The notes: a model not told the origin generated them from the letters alone. A stretch of 64,000 bases of DNA from Gemmatimonas phototrophica (GCF_000695095.2 NZ_CP011454.1:3720001-3784000), one strand, 5' to 3'. Positions 1 to 9,025 are shown, counted from the stretch's first letter. Translations and numbers: made by a program.

Positions 1-468
1 ATGGGCAACGATGTCGCGCGCGATGTAGTCATCGTAGTGTGGCCACGGCACACAATACGTGGCGGCCGGCTCGCGGCGCACGGTATCGGTGGCGCACCCG
101 GCGTCGGGGAGCGACGCCCAGGTGGTGTACCAGCCATCGTCGCCGTCGGGCATGGCAATGATGGCCTCCGGCTGGCCAGCGGATACGAGCGAGTCCATGG
201 TGCGATGCAGCAACCCGGCATTGGTCCAGTCGCGTTCGTTGCCGCCACGACCATGCAGATACACCAGCAGCGGATAACGCCGGGTGCTGGTGCCGTACGA
301 CGGCGGCAGGTACACGGTGAGCGCCTTGCGAACGCCAAGGGACTGCGCCCAGAGCGTGTCGGTGCGCACGGTACCTTGCCGTGCCGCTGTCTGCTGTGCG
401 GCGGCGGCCGACGGCGCCATCAGCGCGGCTACGAGCGCCACGACCGTCACCGCGGCGTGCGCGCGCAT
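1..468 (-). CDS. Secreted esterase / alpha-beta hydrolase, partial (C-terminus beyond window)
   Basis: The 156 visible residues begin with a signal peptide (Arg at position 2, hydrophobic core, cleavage near AAAAQ). The mature part resembles the putative esterase (esterase D / PF00756-like) family: a strand ending in LLVYLHGRGGNERDW forms the oxyanion-hole region, followed by IIAMPDGDDGWYTTW. The nucleophile GxSxG and the His lie outside the window, so catalytic competence cannot be judged. The ATG overlaps the stop of lepB (TGATG), so the two genes are probably translationally coupled. The substrate is unknown; family members hydrolyse acyl esters in the periplasm or outside the cell. Confidence 0.75.
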   Translation of the reverse strand, partial: MRAHAAVTVVALVAALMAPSAAAAQQTAARQGTVRTDTLWAQSLGVRKALTVYLPPSYGTSTRRYPLLVYLHGRGGNERDWTNAGLLHRTMDSLVSAGQPEAIIAMPDGDDGWYTTWASLPDAGCATDTVRREPAATYCVPWPHYDDYIARDIVAH

Positions 469-1268
469 CAGCGGATGATTGTCCCGATGCGGCCCCACCG
501 GATGTCCGTGAGGAAAGGCAGCGGTCGGTCGCTTTCGTCGGCGCGGTAGGAGTAGTACACGAAGACGGGCCGCCCACGGACGTTCTCCCGCGGCACGAAG
601 CCCCAGTAGCGTCCGTCCTTGGAGTCGTAGCGGTTGTCCCCCAGCATGAAGAGCATGTTGGCCGGCACGACCAGCGGGCCCCAGTCGTCGAGCGTTGGCT
701 GCGCCGGCGGATCGCCGGCCACCGTGCCACGCACTTCGAACGGCTTCTGCCACTGGAAGAGCGGATGCGAAAACCCGCCGTCTCCCTTGGGGTTCTGATC
801 GGCGCCAAAGCCTTGACGCTGCGGCATGCCATTCACATAGAACAGACCGCCGCGCATCCAGACCGTGTCCCCGGCCGTGGCCACGAGCCGCTTGACGAGC
901 GTTGGGTTGGGATCGTCGGGCTGGTCTACCTGATTGGGTGACACAAAGACCACCACATCGCCACGCTCTGGTTCGTCGTACCCCGGGAGATTGATCTCCG
1001 TAAACGGCACATGCGGCCCGTAGGCCAGCTTGTTCACGAAGAGCCAGTCGCCCACGAGCAACGTGGGAATCATGGAGCCCGACGGAATGCGGTAGGCCTC
1101 AATGAGGAACGTGCGAATGACGAGGAAGAACGCCACCGTCACGAGGACCGCTTTGATGTTCTCCCAGGCGGAGGCGCCCCCACTGGGGGTGGCGGACTTC
1201 CCACTGCGGAGTGCGGAAACCGTGTTACCGCTACTGGTGCGATCGGAGGCAGGCTTCTTCGAGGCCAC
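468..1268 (-). CDS. lepB: Signal peptidase I
   Basis: This 266-residue S26 leader peptidase removes signal peptides from exported proteins at the outer face of the inner membrane. A polar N-terminus of about 35 residues is followed by one membrane segment (about 40-57). The catalytic serine is Ser65 in IPSGSMIPTL and the general-base lysine is Lys126 in LVKRLVATAGD. Box E is present as GDNRYDSKDGRYWGFVP near the C-terminus. The start is GTG: upstream in-frame codons offer no alternative and no clear Shine-Dalgarno is visible. It is followed directly by a secreted esterase gene with a 1-nt overlap. A strong hairpin 66 bases upstream separates it from the SWIB gene. Confidence 0.95.
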   Translation of the reverse strand: MASKKPASDRTSSGNTVSALRSGKSATPSGGASAWENIKAVLVTVAFFLVIRTFLIEAYRIPSGSMIPTLLVGDWLFVNKLAYGPHVPFTEINLPGYDEPERGDVVVFVSPNQVDQPDDPNPTLVKRLVATAGDTVWMRGGLFYVNGMPQRQGFGADQNPKGDGGFSHPLFQWQKPFEVRGTVAGDPPAQPTLDDWGPLVVPANMLFMLGDNRYDSKDGRYWGFVPRENVRGRPVFVYYSYRADESDRPLPFLTDIRWGRIGTIIR

Positions 1269-1333
1269 GGGCGGTGCGGGTAGATGAATCGGACATGTCC
1301 GGCGGCCCGGACAGGCGAACCCGGAGAAATCTA

Positions 1334-1363
1334 AAGGGGCGCGTCCCGTGAGACGCGCCCCTT
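1334..1363 (-). terminator. Hairpin terminator of the SWIB gene
   Basis: A perfect 12-bp inverted repeat (AAGGGGCGCGTC and its complement) surrounds a 6-nt loop. It lies 27 bases past the stop of the SWIB/histone-like gene. Read on the minus strand it is followed by a short T-rich tail (TTTAGATTTC), consistent with intrinsic termination before lepB. Confidence 0.75.
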
Positions 1364-1389
1364 CAAACTACGCAGCAACCGGTCGTTGG

Positions 1390-1821
1390 TTACGACAGGT
1401 GCTTGGACACGAGCTTCGTCATGTCGAACATGCTGACCGACGTCTTGCCGCCGAACACCTTCTTGAGCTTGTCGTCGGCGTTGATCTGGCGCTTGTTCTT
1501 CTGGTCCTGCAGGCCGTTCTTCTTGATGTAGGCCCAGAGCTTCTTCACGACTTCCGTGCGCGGGAGACCCTTTTCGCCAACGATGGCGGCCAGGTCGGCG
1601 CTCGGGGTGAGGGGCTTCATGAACGCGGCGTTCGGCGCGCGCTTGGCGGCCTTCTTGGCCGGCGCCTTCTTGGCCGGAGCGGCCTTCTTGGCCGGAGCCG
1701 CCTTCTTGGCGGGGGCCTTCTTTGCAGCCGCCTTCTTGGCCGGAGCCGCCTTCTTGGCGGGAGCCTTCTTCGCAGCCTTCTTGGGTGCAGCCTTCTTTGC
1801 GGACTTCTTCGCAGCGGCCAT
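1390..1821 (-). CDS. SWIB/MDM2-domain protein with histone H1-like Lys/Ala tail
   Basis: The protein has 143 residues in two parts. Residues 1-63 are almost only Lys, Ala and Pro in AKKAAPAKK-type repeats, like bacterial histone H1/Hc1 tails that bind DNA. Residues about 67-143 form a SWIB domain (FMKPLTPSADLAAIVG, KKLWAYIKKNGLQDQKNKR, VFGGKTSVSMFDMTKLVSKHL). It is probably a basic nucleoid-associated protein. The reading frame stays open upstream, but the ATG at 1821 starts the repeat tail directly and is the natural start. The upstream region is unusually A/T-rich with repeated boxes. A strong terminator follows. SWIB domains are typical of chromatin remodelling in eukaryotes and of chlamydial proteins; the bacterial role is not well defined. 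Confidence 0.9.
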   Translation of the reverse strand: MAAAKKSAKKAAPKKAAKKAPAKKAAPAKKAAAKKAPAKKAAPAKKAAPAKKAPAKKAAKRAPNAAFMKPLTPSADLAAIVGEKGLPRTEVVKKLWAYIKKNGLQDQKNKRQINADDKLKKVFGGKTSVSMFDMTKLVSKHLS

Positions 1822-1961
1822 GTCGTCTCCTGAGAGTGGTGACCGTGAGGGTCGCGTCGAGCAACCGATATGATCTCGACAGATCGCGCGAAGACGTGAC
1901 AGGCTTCGCGGACGGGCACAAACTACAATCGCACCTATGCTGCGCAATAGTGGATTTTGCG

Positions 1962-2069
1962 TTTTCCCTCTGAAAAATGCGTTTTTTTTCGAACTTTTTT
2001 CATTTTTCCCCTCTGGCGCACCGTTTTTTCGCTCGAAACACGGCGCCGACACACCCATTCTCCCCTCTG
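1962..2069 (-). promoter_or_regulatory. A-tract upstream region with three CAGAGGG boxes
   Basis: In an otherwise GC-rich sequence, the region upstream of the SWIB gene contains long A-tracts on the minus strand. It also has three copies of CAGAGGG(G)A, whose plus-strand cores CCCTCTG end at 1972, 2015 and 2069, that is 43 and 54 bp apart (about four and five helical turns). A possible promoter further downstream is TTGCGC, 16 bp, TAGTTT on the minus strand near 1925-1952. This may be a curved-DNA upstream element or binding sites for a nucleoid protein. The function is inferred. Confidence 0.4.
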
Positions 2070-2097
2070 TCGCGCGTCACGACAGGGATGCACACCA

Positions 2098-3081
2098 TCA
2101 CCGCGACGCCGTGTGGATAGAGAGAAAATGTGTTGTGGCCTCCAGCACGGTGGTACGCAGTCGCCGTTCGGCGAGACGCACATAGCCTTGCGGATCACCG
2201 TCATGATCAGCCAGCAGCAGATGATCGGTGTCGCGGAAATGCCGCACGTCCACCGGTGCCGCGCCGGCGCCACGGAGCACCTGCGCCAGTTCGTCGGCTT
2301 GGAACGGCGGCACCTGCTGGTCCGTCTCGCCGTGCAGTAGCAACACCGGCACGCGGACGTCGCGCGCCACCGCACGGGGGTCGAGCACAAACCACGTCCG
2401 TAACCATGGATCATCACGTGCCATGGCCTCCGCCTGCGCGTCGGCCGTGGCCAGTACGGTTGCCTGCTCCTCCGCCGGCCAGCGGGCGCGATTGCCCGTC
2501 ACCAACTGCTCACGTTGCCACCGGGCAATCTCCCGACCGGGGCGCGACGGCGCCCCCCACAAGACCAGCGCCGTCAGCGTTGGATCGCCCCGCGCCACCA
2601 GCAACGCCACCACCGCTCCCTCACTGTGACCCACCACTGCCACGCGCGCCGCGTCCACCGTGGGGTGCCGGCGCAACCATGTCAGCGCGGCCTGTGCATC
2701 ACGGGCGAAGTCCTCCGTGGTGGCGCCGGCAAACTGTCCTGTGGACTGGGCCGTCCCCCGATCATCCAGACGCAGAACCGCCAGCCCCGACGCAACCAGT
2801 ACGTCGCTGAGCTCGCGCCACGGCGCGTACCCCGGCAGTTCCAATCGCGTACCATCACGGTCCTGTGCACCGGAACCACCGAGCAGCAGGACCGCGCCTA
2901 CCGGCGCCTCATGCGCGTGCGCCGGATATGCCAGTGTCCCGGCCAACGTGGTGCCGGGATCGACCACCACGCGCACCGCCTCCTCCTGCCATGCCGGGCG
3001 CGGGCCCGGACGTCGGTCGCACCCGCTGACCATCAGCGTGAGCCCCGCCAACAGCAGCGCCCACGGCAATCGTCTGCGCAT
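2098..3081 (-). CDS. Lipoprotein alpha/beta hydrolase
   Basis: This is a 327-residue alpha/beta hydrolase with a lipoprotein signal (LTLMVSGC, lipidated Cys21), so it is likely anchored in an envelope membrane facing the periplasm. The catalytic triad is readable: Ser153 in VVGHSEGAV, Asp254 in LLHGETDQQVPP and His287 in FRDTDHLLL. An oxyanion-type LLLGGSGAQDRDG precedes it. The arrangement resembles dienelactone hydrolase / BAAT-like or prolyl-oligopeptidase-type esterases. The substrate cannot be inferred. It starts 3 bases after nfo and is probably co-transcribed with it. Confidence 0.85.
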   Translation of the reverse strand: MRRRLPWALLLAGLTLMVSGCDRRPGPRPAWQEEAVRVVVDPGTTLAGTLAYPAHAHEAPVGAVLLLGGSGAQDRDGTRLELPGYAPWRELSDVLVASGLAVLRLDDRGTAQSTGQFAGATTEDFARDAQAALTWLRRHPTVDAARVAVVGHSEGAVVALLVARGDPTLTALVLWGAPSRPGREIARWQREQLVTGNRARWPAEEQATVLATADAQAEAMARDDPWLRTWFVLDPRAVARDVRVPVLLLHGETDQQVPPFQADELAQVLRGAGAAPVDVRHFRDTDHLLLADHDGDPQGYVRLAERRLRTTVLEATTHFLSIHTASR

Positions 3082-3084
3082 GTC

Positions 3085-3984
3085 TCAGGGCGTGTCCTGC
3101 GCCAGCTGACGCAACAGGGCCACGTCTTCCACCTCCCAGGGATCAGGGGTGGCGTCATCCTCGGCCACCTCCGACACCGCCTGCGGAGTTTCCAGAATGA
3201 GTGGAATGCCGGCCGCACGACGATCCTGCAGCAACCACCCAAATGGCGTCGCCCCGATGAGCCCCTGCCCGATGCGCGCGTGCCGATCCTTGTTCGACCC
3301 CATCGCGCCTTCGCTGTCATTCAGGTGCAGAAACGCCGGCGGCTCCCCGGTGGCCGCTTCGAAGGCATCCAGCACGCCGGTGAGTGCCTCGCGCGACTCC
3401 GCGATGGGAAAGCCCGACGCAAACAGGTGACAGGTATCCAGCCCGTACCCCGTGCGATGCCGCTGATCGGCCGGAATGCCACTCAGCATCAGGGCCACTT
3501 CATCGGGGGTGCGCCCCACGGTCGTCCCGGCTCCCGCCGTGTTTTCAATGAGCAACCGGGTGCCACTCTCCGGCACCGTGGCCAGCGCTCTGCGCATCGC
3601 CTCACTCACCCGTTCACACGCCTCAGTACGGTCGCCAGTGGTGGCCGCACCCGGATGAAAACACACGCCACGGACGCCCAGCGCACTCGATCGTTCAAAC
3701 TCCTTGGCCAGTCCGGCGGCAGCGCGCGACCACTTTTCGTCGTCGGGGGTGGCGCAGTTGAGGACGTAGGCCGCGTGCACGATGACCTGGTCCGGCGAAA
3801 TACCCGCCGCCTCCAGTGCCTCTACAAAACGCGCCACCCGATCGGGTTTTACCCCGACTTTGTCGTTGTAGTACTTGGGGATGGCACTGAAGATCTGCAG
3901 CGCCTGCATTCCACCGTTCCCGGCCCGACGCGCGGCCATGGGAATACCGCCGGCGTCGATACAGTGGGCACCAATGTGAAGCAT
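3085..3984 (-). CDS. nfo: Deoxyribonuclease IV (endonuclease IV, AP endonuclease)
   Basis: This 299-residue enzyme cleaves DNA 5' to abasic sites and removes 3' blocking groups in base-excision repair. All nine zinc ligands of the TIM-barrel family can be placed: His70, His110, Glu147 (LLIENTAGAG), Asp183 and His186 (GLDTCHLFASG), His220 (FLHLNDSEG), Asp233 and His235 (KDRHARIGQG), and Glu265 (LILETPQ). The length is typical. No Shine-Dalgarno is visible before the ATG. The lipoprotein hydrolase gene follows 3 bases later on the same strand. Confidence 0.95.
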   Translation of the reverse strand: MLHIGAHCIDAGGIPMAARRAGNGGMQALQIFSAIPKYYNDKVGVKPDRVARFVEALEAAGISPDQVIVHAAYVLNCATPDDEKWSRAAAGLAKEFERSSALGVRGVCFHPGAATTGDRTEACERVSEAMRRALATVPESGTRLLIENTAGAGTTVGRTPDEVALMLSGIPADQRHRTGYGLDTCHLFASGFPIAESREALTGVLDAFEAATGEPPAFLHLNDSEGAMGSNKDRHARIGQGLIGATPFGWLLQDRRAAGIPLILETPQAVSEVAEDDATPDPWEVEDVALLRQLAQDTP

Positions 3985-4037
3985 GGGGAGATCAGGAAGG
4001 TGGAAGAATCAGCGCGCACCCGACGAACCGGGAACGG

Positions 4038-5069
4038 CTACCGCACGACCGCTCGTCGCAACGTGAACACCGGTGCGGTGTTGGGCGAGGGCTGATCGCT
4101 CCAGCCCACCACCACGGCTTTCCCGCGTACCACGACATAGGGGTCGGACGCCGAGGTCCCGCCACTGGCCGTGAGCCGGTCCTCAAAGAGATGGCCCGCC
4201 GTTCGCGAAATGGCCACGCTGGTAATGACCCGGCTGCGTCCATTGGGATCTTCGTAGGCCACGGCCACCAGTTCGCCGTGCGAGGCCACCCGGGCGTGCC
4301 CCAGTCGCTCTCCATAGAGGATGGCCACCGGCGGCTCAAACGCGGCACGGGGGTCCATTTGGTGCGCGTAGAACACGCCAGGGCCTTCGGGGCCGGTGAG
4401 GGCATACGCGACATGGACGTACCCGTTCAGGCTGTCCACGGCCACGCTGGGGGCCGGACGGGCGCATCCATATGCCCCACGGTCCGACGCCTGCGCATCG
4501 CGGGGCCCCTGATCGAGGGTGTCCACCATAATCGGGCCTCGCCAGGCCCCCAATCGCCCTTCGGCCGCAATGCTGTCGCGCCACGCGGCCGCCAGATGCA
4601 CACGCCCGCCGGAGGCCCGCTGCCACCACACCGCCACCCGCCCGCGCCCGGGCGCTACGGCCAATCGCAACGACCGCGCACACCGAAGCGAATCGAGGGG
4701 CGCCTCGGCGTCGCCCAGCGAGGTGGTGGGCGCCGGTGCCATTTGCATGGGCGGCAAGCTCGCCGTCGTACCAAGGGTCACCCTCGACTCCGCCAGGCTG
4801 TCGAGTGGGCTGGCCAGAAGGGTCACCGCCCCCAGTTCGCGCAGCTGGTCCTGCGTGAGCAGGAACGCCGCTTCCGGCGTCCCTTCACGCAGCGTGCTGT
4901 CGTACGGCGTGAACTGCGGGTACGCCAGCGGTGACGGCATGATGGTGGCCACCGGCTCGGCGTCGAGCCAGGTGGCGGCCGGCTGCTCACAGGCTGCCAG
5001 GGCGGCGGTCGCCAGCGCCACAAAGGCGAACGGGCGCGGGCGTCGGGAAAAACGTGCCGTCAGATGCAT
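4038..5069 (-). CDS. Lipoprotein with sialidase/BNR-like repeats, function unknown
   Basis: A 343-residue exported lipoprotein starting at MHLTARFSRR, with signal sequence VALATAALAAC (lipidated Cys27). The body has repeated motifs like GRVAVWWQRASGGRVHLAAAW, GYVHVAYALTG, GELVAVAYEDPNGRSRV and GKAVVVGWSD, which suggest a beta-propeller of the sialidase/BNR kind. Asp-box residues are not clear, so no enzymatic role is proposed. The frame is open further upstream, but the lipoprotein signal fixes the start. It is divergent from pruA with 72 bases between starts. Confidence 0.7.
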   Translation of the reverse strand: MHLTARFSRRPRPFAFVALATAALAACEQPAATWLDAEPVATIMPSPLAYPQFTPYDSTLREGTPEAAFLLTQDQLRELGAVTLLASPLDSLAESRVTLGTTASLPPMQMAPAPTTSLGDAEAPLDSLRCARSLRLAVAPGRGRVAVWWQRASGGRVHLAAAWRDSIAAEGRLGAWRGPIMVDTLDQGPRDAQASDRGAYGCARPAPSVAVDSLNGYVHVAYALTGPEGPGVFYAHQMDPRAAFEPPVAILYGERLGHARVASHGELVAVAYEDPNGRSRVITSVAISRTAGHLFEDRLTASGGTSASDPYVVVRGKAVVVGWSDQPSPNTAPVFTLRRAVVR

Positions 5070-5141
5070 GCGCGAAGGGTACTGCAAGAACCGCACGACG
5101 CTAGCTTTCAGCTTCCCTTCCCCGTCCTTCGGAGACTCACG

Positions 5142-6773
5142 ATGTCCTTTGCTGCCTTCGACGGTACGCGCCGCGTGCCGCCCGCCGTCAACGAACCGGT
5201 CCGCAGCTACGCGCCCGGCTCCCCCGAGCGTCTGTCGCTGCAGACGCGCCTCGAACAGATGGCGGCCGAGGAGGTGGAGATCCCGATCGTCATTGGCGGT
5301 CGGCGCATTCATACCGGCAATACCGGTACGGTCCGCATGCCCTGCGACCATCAGCATGTGCTCGCCACGTACCATAAGGCCACGCCGGAGCTGGTGCACG
5401 AGGCCATCGCAGCCGCCGTCGCGGCGCGCGCCGAGTGGGCGAGCTGGCGCTGGGAAGAGCGGGCCGCCGTGTTTCTCCGTGCTGCCGAGCTGCTCACCAC
5501 CACGTGGCGCAACACCCTGCTCGCGTCAACAATGCTTGGCCAGGCCAAGACGGTCCACCAGGCCGAAATCGACGCGACCTGTGAGCTGATCGACTTCTGG
5601 CGTTTCAACGTGCAGTTCGCGCAGGAGCTGTACGCCGAGCAGCCGATCTCCGACCACACGATGTGGAACCAGCTGGACTACCGGCCGCTGGAAGGGTTCG
5701 TGTACGCCGTGACGCCGTTCAACTTCACGGCCATTGGCGGCAATCTGCCGGGCGCCCCCGCGCTCATGGGCAACGCCGTGCTCTGGAAGCCGTCGGCCAC
5801 CGCGCTGCTCTCCAGCTGGTACACGTATCTGCTGCTCGAAGAAGCCGGCCTGCCGGCGGGCGTGATCAATTTCATTCCCGGCGACGCGTCCATGATTTCC
5901 GATATCGCGCTCACGCACCGCGATCTGGCGGGGGTGCACTTCACCGGCTCCACCGGCGTGTTCAACAGCATGTGGGAGACGGTCGGCAAAAACATGGGCA
6001 AGTACCGTTCGTATCCCCGCATTGTGGGCGAGACGGGGGGCAAGGACTTCATTGTGGCACATCCGAGCGCCGATCCGCAGGCGCTGGCCGTGGGCATGGT
6101 GCGTGGCGCCTTCGAATACCAGGGACAGAAGTGCTCGGCGGCCAGCCGCGCCTACATCCCGGCGTCGCTCTGGCCCACGGTGAAGGAACGGTGCATCGCC
6201 ATGATGGGCGAGATGAAGCAGGGCGATACGCGCGACTTCTCGAACTTCGTGGCGGCCGTGATTGACGAGCGCGCCTTCAATCGCCTCAAGGTCGCGATTG
6301 ACGAGGCGAAGGGTAACGCGACCATCGTGGCGGGCGGCTACTACGACAATTCGAAGGGCTGGTTCATTCAGCCCACGATCGTCGAAACGAAGGACCCGAA
6401 CTATCGCACGCTGTGCGAAGAGCTCTTTGGTCCGCTGCTCACCGTGTACGTGTACGAGGACGCACAGTGGCTGGACACGCTGAAGATCGTAGACGGTACG
6501 TCGCCGTACGCGCTCACCGGCGCGGTGTTCTCGCGTGACCGTCAGGGCGTGCGGGAAGCCATGACGCACCTGCGCAACGCCGCCGGCAACTTCTATGTGA
6601 ACGACAAGCCCACCGGCGCCGTGGTTGGTCAGCAGCCGTTTGGTGGCGCCCGCGGGTCAGGCACCAACGACAAGGCCGGCTCCAAGTCGAATCTCATGCG
6701 CTGGGTGAGCACGCGCACGGTGAAGGAAACGTTCTCGAGCCCGCTGGATTGGAAGTACCCGTTCCTGGGATGA
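5142..6773 (+). CDS. pruA: L-glutamate gamma-semialdehyde dehydrogenase (1-pyrroline-5-carboxylate dehydrogenase)
   Basis: This 543-residue ALDH4-type aldehyde dehydrogenase oxidises glutamate semialdehyde to glutamate with NAD+, the second step of proline breakdown. The active-site Cys331 lies in EYQGQKCSAASRAY and the general base Glu297 in IVGETGGKD. The NAD-binding TPFNFTAIGGNLPGAPALMG and a C-terminal FGGARGSGTNDKAG are typical of the family. The ATG at 5142 is preceded by GGAG with 7-nt spacing; the frame is open upstream to 5064 but without a good site. No proline dehydrogenase (putA/prodh) is next to it. The PhzF-family gene follows 2 bases after the stop. Confidence 0.96.
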   Translation: MSFAAFDGTRRVPPAVNEPVRSYAPGSPERLSLQTRLEQMAAEEVEIPIVIGGRRIHTGNTGTVRMPCDHQHVLATYHKATPELVHEAIAAAVAARAEWASWRWEERAAVFLRAAELLTTTWRNTLLASTMLGQAKTVHQAEIDATCELIDFWRFNVQFAQELYAEQPISDHTMWNQLDYRPLEGFVYAVTPFNFTAIGGNLPGAPALMGNAVLWKPSATALLSSWYTYLLLEEAGLPAGVINFIPGDASMISDIALTHRDLAGVHFTGSTGVFNSMWETVGKNMGKYRSYPRIVGETGGKDFIVAHPSADPQALAVGMVRGAFEYQGQKCSAASRAYIPASLWPTVKERCIAMMGEMKQGDTRDFSNFVAAVIDERAFNRLKVAIDEAKGNATIVAGGYYDNSKGWFIQPTIVETKDPNYRTLCEELFGPLLTVYVYEDAQWLDTLKIVDGTSPYALTGAVFSRDRQGVREAMTHLRNAAGNFYVNDKPTGAVVGQQPFGGARGSGTNDKAGSKSNLMRWVSTRTVKETFSSPLDWKYPFLG

Positions 6774-6775
6774 CC

Positions 6776-7735
6776 ATGCGCACCCTCCGTTACGTCACCG
6801 CCGACGTGTTTACGCCGGAACCGTTTACCGGGAATCAACTGGCCGTGGTGTTCGGAGCGGAGGGGCTTTCCACCGACACGCTGCAGGCCATCACCCGCGA
6901 ATTCAATTACGCGGAGAGCACCTTCGTGTTCGCCCCCGACACACCGGGCACGACACGACGCGTGCGAATTTTCACTCCCGAGCTCGAGGTGCCCTTTGCC
7001 GGGCACCCGACGCTTGGCACCGCGCATGTCCTGGTGGCCACCGGCGAAGTGAAGCCGACCGCCAGCGAGGTGGCCGCCGGCGAAATGACCGTCGTGCTCG
7101 GAGAAAATGTGGGACCCGTCCCTGTGCGCATCCGCCTTGCGCAGGGCGTGCCCGTGCACGGCCAGTTCACGACGGCGCAGTTGCCGGAGGAACGGGTGGA
7201 GGTCAGCGATCTCGACGCGCTGGCCAGTACCCTGTCATTGTCAGCAAGCGATTTCGTTGGGGGCGCACATACCCCGACGGCGGTGAGCTGTGGACTGCCG
7301 TTCCTCATCATGCCGCTCACCAGCGTGGACGCGGTCCGTCGGGCCCGCCTCAACATGGACGCCTGGCAGCGCGTCCTGCAGGGCACATGGGCGGCGTGGC
7401 CGATGGTCTTTGCCATGGAGTCACGCGATTCAACGGAGGCGCTGGCAGCTCATGTGCGCGGCTGTGACATTCGCGCGCGCGTGTTTGTACCTGGCAGCAC
7501 GGTTCCCGAAGATCCTGCCACGGGGTCCGCCAACGCGGCGCTGGCCGGCTACCTGGCCGCGCGCACGCCGCGCGATGGCGTGTTGCGGTGGGACGTGGCG
7601 CAAGGGGTGGAGATGGGTCGCCCCAGCCGGTTGTCCATTGAGGCGCACAAGTCGCACGGCGTGATCAGCACCATCAAGGTGGGTGGTGCCACCGTGATCA
7701 TGGCCGAGGGGACACTCGTCGTTCCGGCGCACTGA
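6776..7735 (+). CDS. PhzF-family isomerase/epimerase-like protein
   Basis: A 319-residue member of the PhzF fold (two pseudo-symmetric halves, diaminopimelate epimerase-like). The characteristic N-terminus VTADVFTPEPFTGNQLAVVF, the likely catalytic Glu48 (FNYAESTFV), EVPFAGHPTLGTAHV, and the second-half motif PEDPATGSANAALAGYL are all present. PhzF acts in phenazine synthesis, but most genomic homologues have unknown substrates and no other phenazine gene is present here. The ATG at 6776 is favoured by TGGGA six bases upstream; ATG 6770, overlapping the pruA stop, is the alternative. It is probably in one operon with pruA. Confidence 0.88.
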   Translation: MRTLRYVTADVFTPEPFTGNQLAVVFGAEGLSTDTLQAITREFNYAESTFVFAPDTPGTTRRVRIFTPELEVPFAGHPTLGTAHVLVATGEVKPTASEVAAGEMTVVLGENVGPVPVRIRLAQGVPVHGQFTTAQLPEERVEVSDLDALASTLSLSASDFVGGAHTPTAVSCGLPFLIMPLTSVDAVRRARLNMDAWQRVLQGTWAAWPMVFAMESRDSTEALAAHVRGCDIRARVFVPGSTVPEDPATGSANAALAGYLAARTPRDGVLRWDVAQGVEMGRPSRLSIEAHKSHGVISTIKVGGATVIMAEGTLVVPAH

Positions 7736-7756
7736 GCCGCGGTGGTGCCGCGACCG

Positions 7757-9025
7757 TCAGTGCCCGGCGATCGTGGTTTCTCCCGTGTGCCGGAGCTTGA
7801 GGGCATCCAGGCCGCTGGACCAGAGGACGACGCGATTGCGCCCACTGCGTTTGGCCGCGTACAAGGCTTCGTCGGCTCGCGCCCGCAGGTCTTCCGCGAT
7901 GCTTTCGTTGGGGACGCTATCGGCTACCACGCCAACGCTGGCCGTGAGGGTCACGCGCGGCGTCGGCTCCACAAAGACCCGGCGTCGAAAAGCGTCCACA
8001 ATGCGCAGCGCCAGGTGTTGCGCGCCGTCCAGCGACGTATTGGGCGCCAGAATCATGAACTCCTCGCCGCCGGTGCGCGCCACCACATCATCGGTGCGGG
8101 CACTGGCCCGCAGCAGTTCCCCGACTTCGGCAATCACCCGATCGCCCACCAGATGCCCGTGCGTGTCGTTGACCTGCTTGAACAGGTCGAGATCGATGGC
8201 AAGCAACGCCACATCGGTGTGCGCGCGGGCGGCGCGGGCTAGTTCGCGCCGGAACTGCTGCTCAAACCCACGACGGTTGAAACAACCACTGAGCGGGTCG
8301 GTCAGCACAATGCTGGCCAGCTGGGTACGCATCCGATTGTAGGCACGTCCCACCGACGTAATGGCGTCCGGACGCTGGTCGGCCGCGACGTCGTAGCTGT
8401 TGGTGAAGTCCCCCTCCTCCGCCCGCTCGAAGATGGTCACGAGCGCATCGAGTCGTTCGTGCAGATTGCTCTGCACGCGGGTGACGAGCAACGAGCCGAT
8501 CCCGAACACCGTGAGCGTGGTGAGCACGCTGGGCCATGACACCTCGGCGCCGTTCCGCTGCGCGAGATCATTGAGCAGCAGGTAGGCCGCCGCAGTGGCC
8601 GCCAGCATGAGCAAGGCGGGGAAGCGCCCGAAGTACACGTATGTGAGCTGCAGCGAGAACAGCGCCAACAATAGGCCGAGATGATAGTTCTCCGGACCAG
8701 CCAGGAGAAACACCAGCCAGAAGACCACCAGCAAATCTGCGAGCACCGTCAGCGTCGACAACGTGCGCCCCGCCCTTCTGATCTTCTTGACCCAGGCACG
8801 GAGCGCGAGGGCCAACAAGGCATACACGGCCGTGACGGCCCCAAGCAGCCACTCCGCCTGGCTCCCCACGATCGCGTCCGCCACGGGGGACAACCGCACC
8901 CATCCCACCGTTCGCAGGCCAATGGCCGCAATGCCGGCAATGACGGCGAGGGCCAGCCGATAGCCGGTCTGCCACAGCAACACGTCTGCGGATGAGCCAT
9001 CAGCCCGGGACCGTTCGGAAATCAT
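7757..9025 (-). CDS. Membrane diguanylate cyclase (six-TM, HAMP-like, GGDEF)
   Basis: A 422-residue inner-membrane protein with about six hydrophobic segments between residues 24 and 182, a HAMP-like linker (about 183-237, ending NRMRTQLASIVLTDPLSGCFN), and a GGDEF domain. The signature is GGEEF (319-323), which is active in known cyclases. The inhibitory I-site RTDD (310-313) lies exactly five residues upstream, so product inhibition is likely. The role is synthesis of c-di-GMP from GTP in response to an unknown membrane signal. The ATG at 9025 has AGGA six bases upstream; a TTG 24 bases further up is less likely. It is divergent from a GGDEF-EAL gene, with a perfect palindrome in between. 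Confidence 0.9.
   Translation of the reverse strand: MISERSRADGSSADVLLWQTGYRLALAVIAGIAAIGLRTVGWVRLSPVADAIVGSQAEWLLGAVTAVYALLALALRAWVKKIRRAGRTLSTLTVLADLLVVFWLVFLLAGPENYHLGLLLALFSLQLTYVYFGRFPALLMLAATAAAYLLLNDLAQRNGAEVSWPSVLTTLTVFGIGSLLVTRVQSNLHERLDALVTIFERAEEGDFTNSYDVAADQRPDAITSVGRAYNRMRTQLASIVLTDPLSGCFNRRGFEQQFRRELARAARAHTDVALLAIDLDLFKQVNDTHGHLVGDRVIAEVGELLRASARTDDVVARTGGEEFMILAPNTSLDGAQHLALRIVDAFRRRVFVEPTPRVTLTASVGVVADSVPNESIAEDLRARADEALYAAKRSGRNRVVLWSSGLDALKLRHTGETTIAGH

Noticed and set aside
2515-4095. Long open frames antisense to real genes (also 20014-21507, 23859-25775, 54316-56325, 56378-58060)
   Set aside because: They lie opposite genes with clear family motifs, have Arg/His/Pro/Gly-rich products without recognisable domains, and arise from the lack of stop codons in high-GC sequence.
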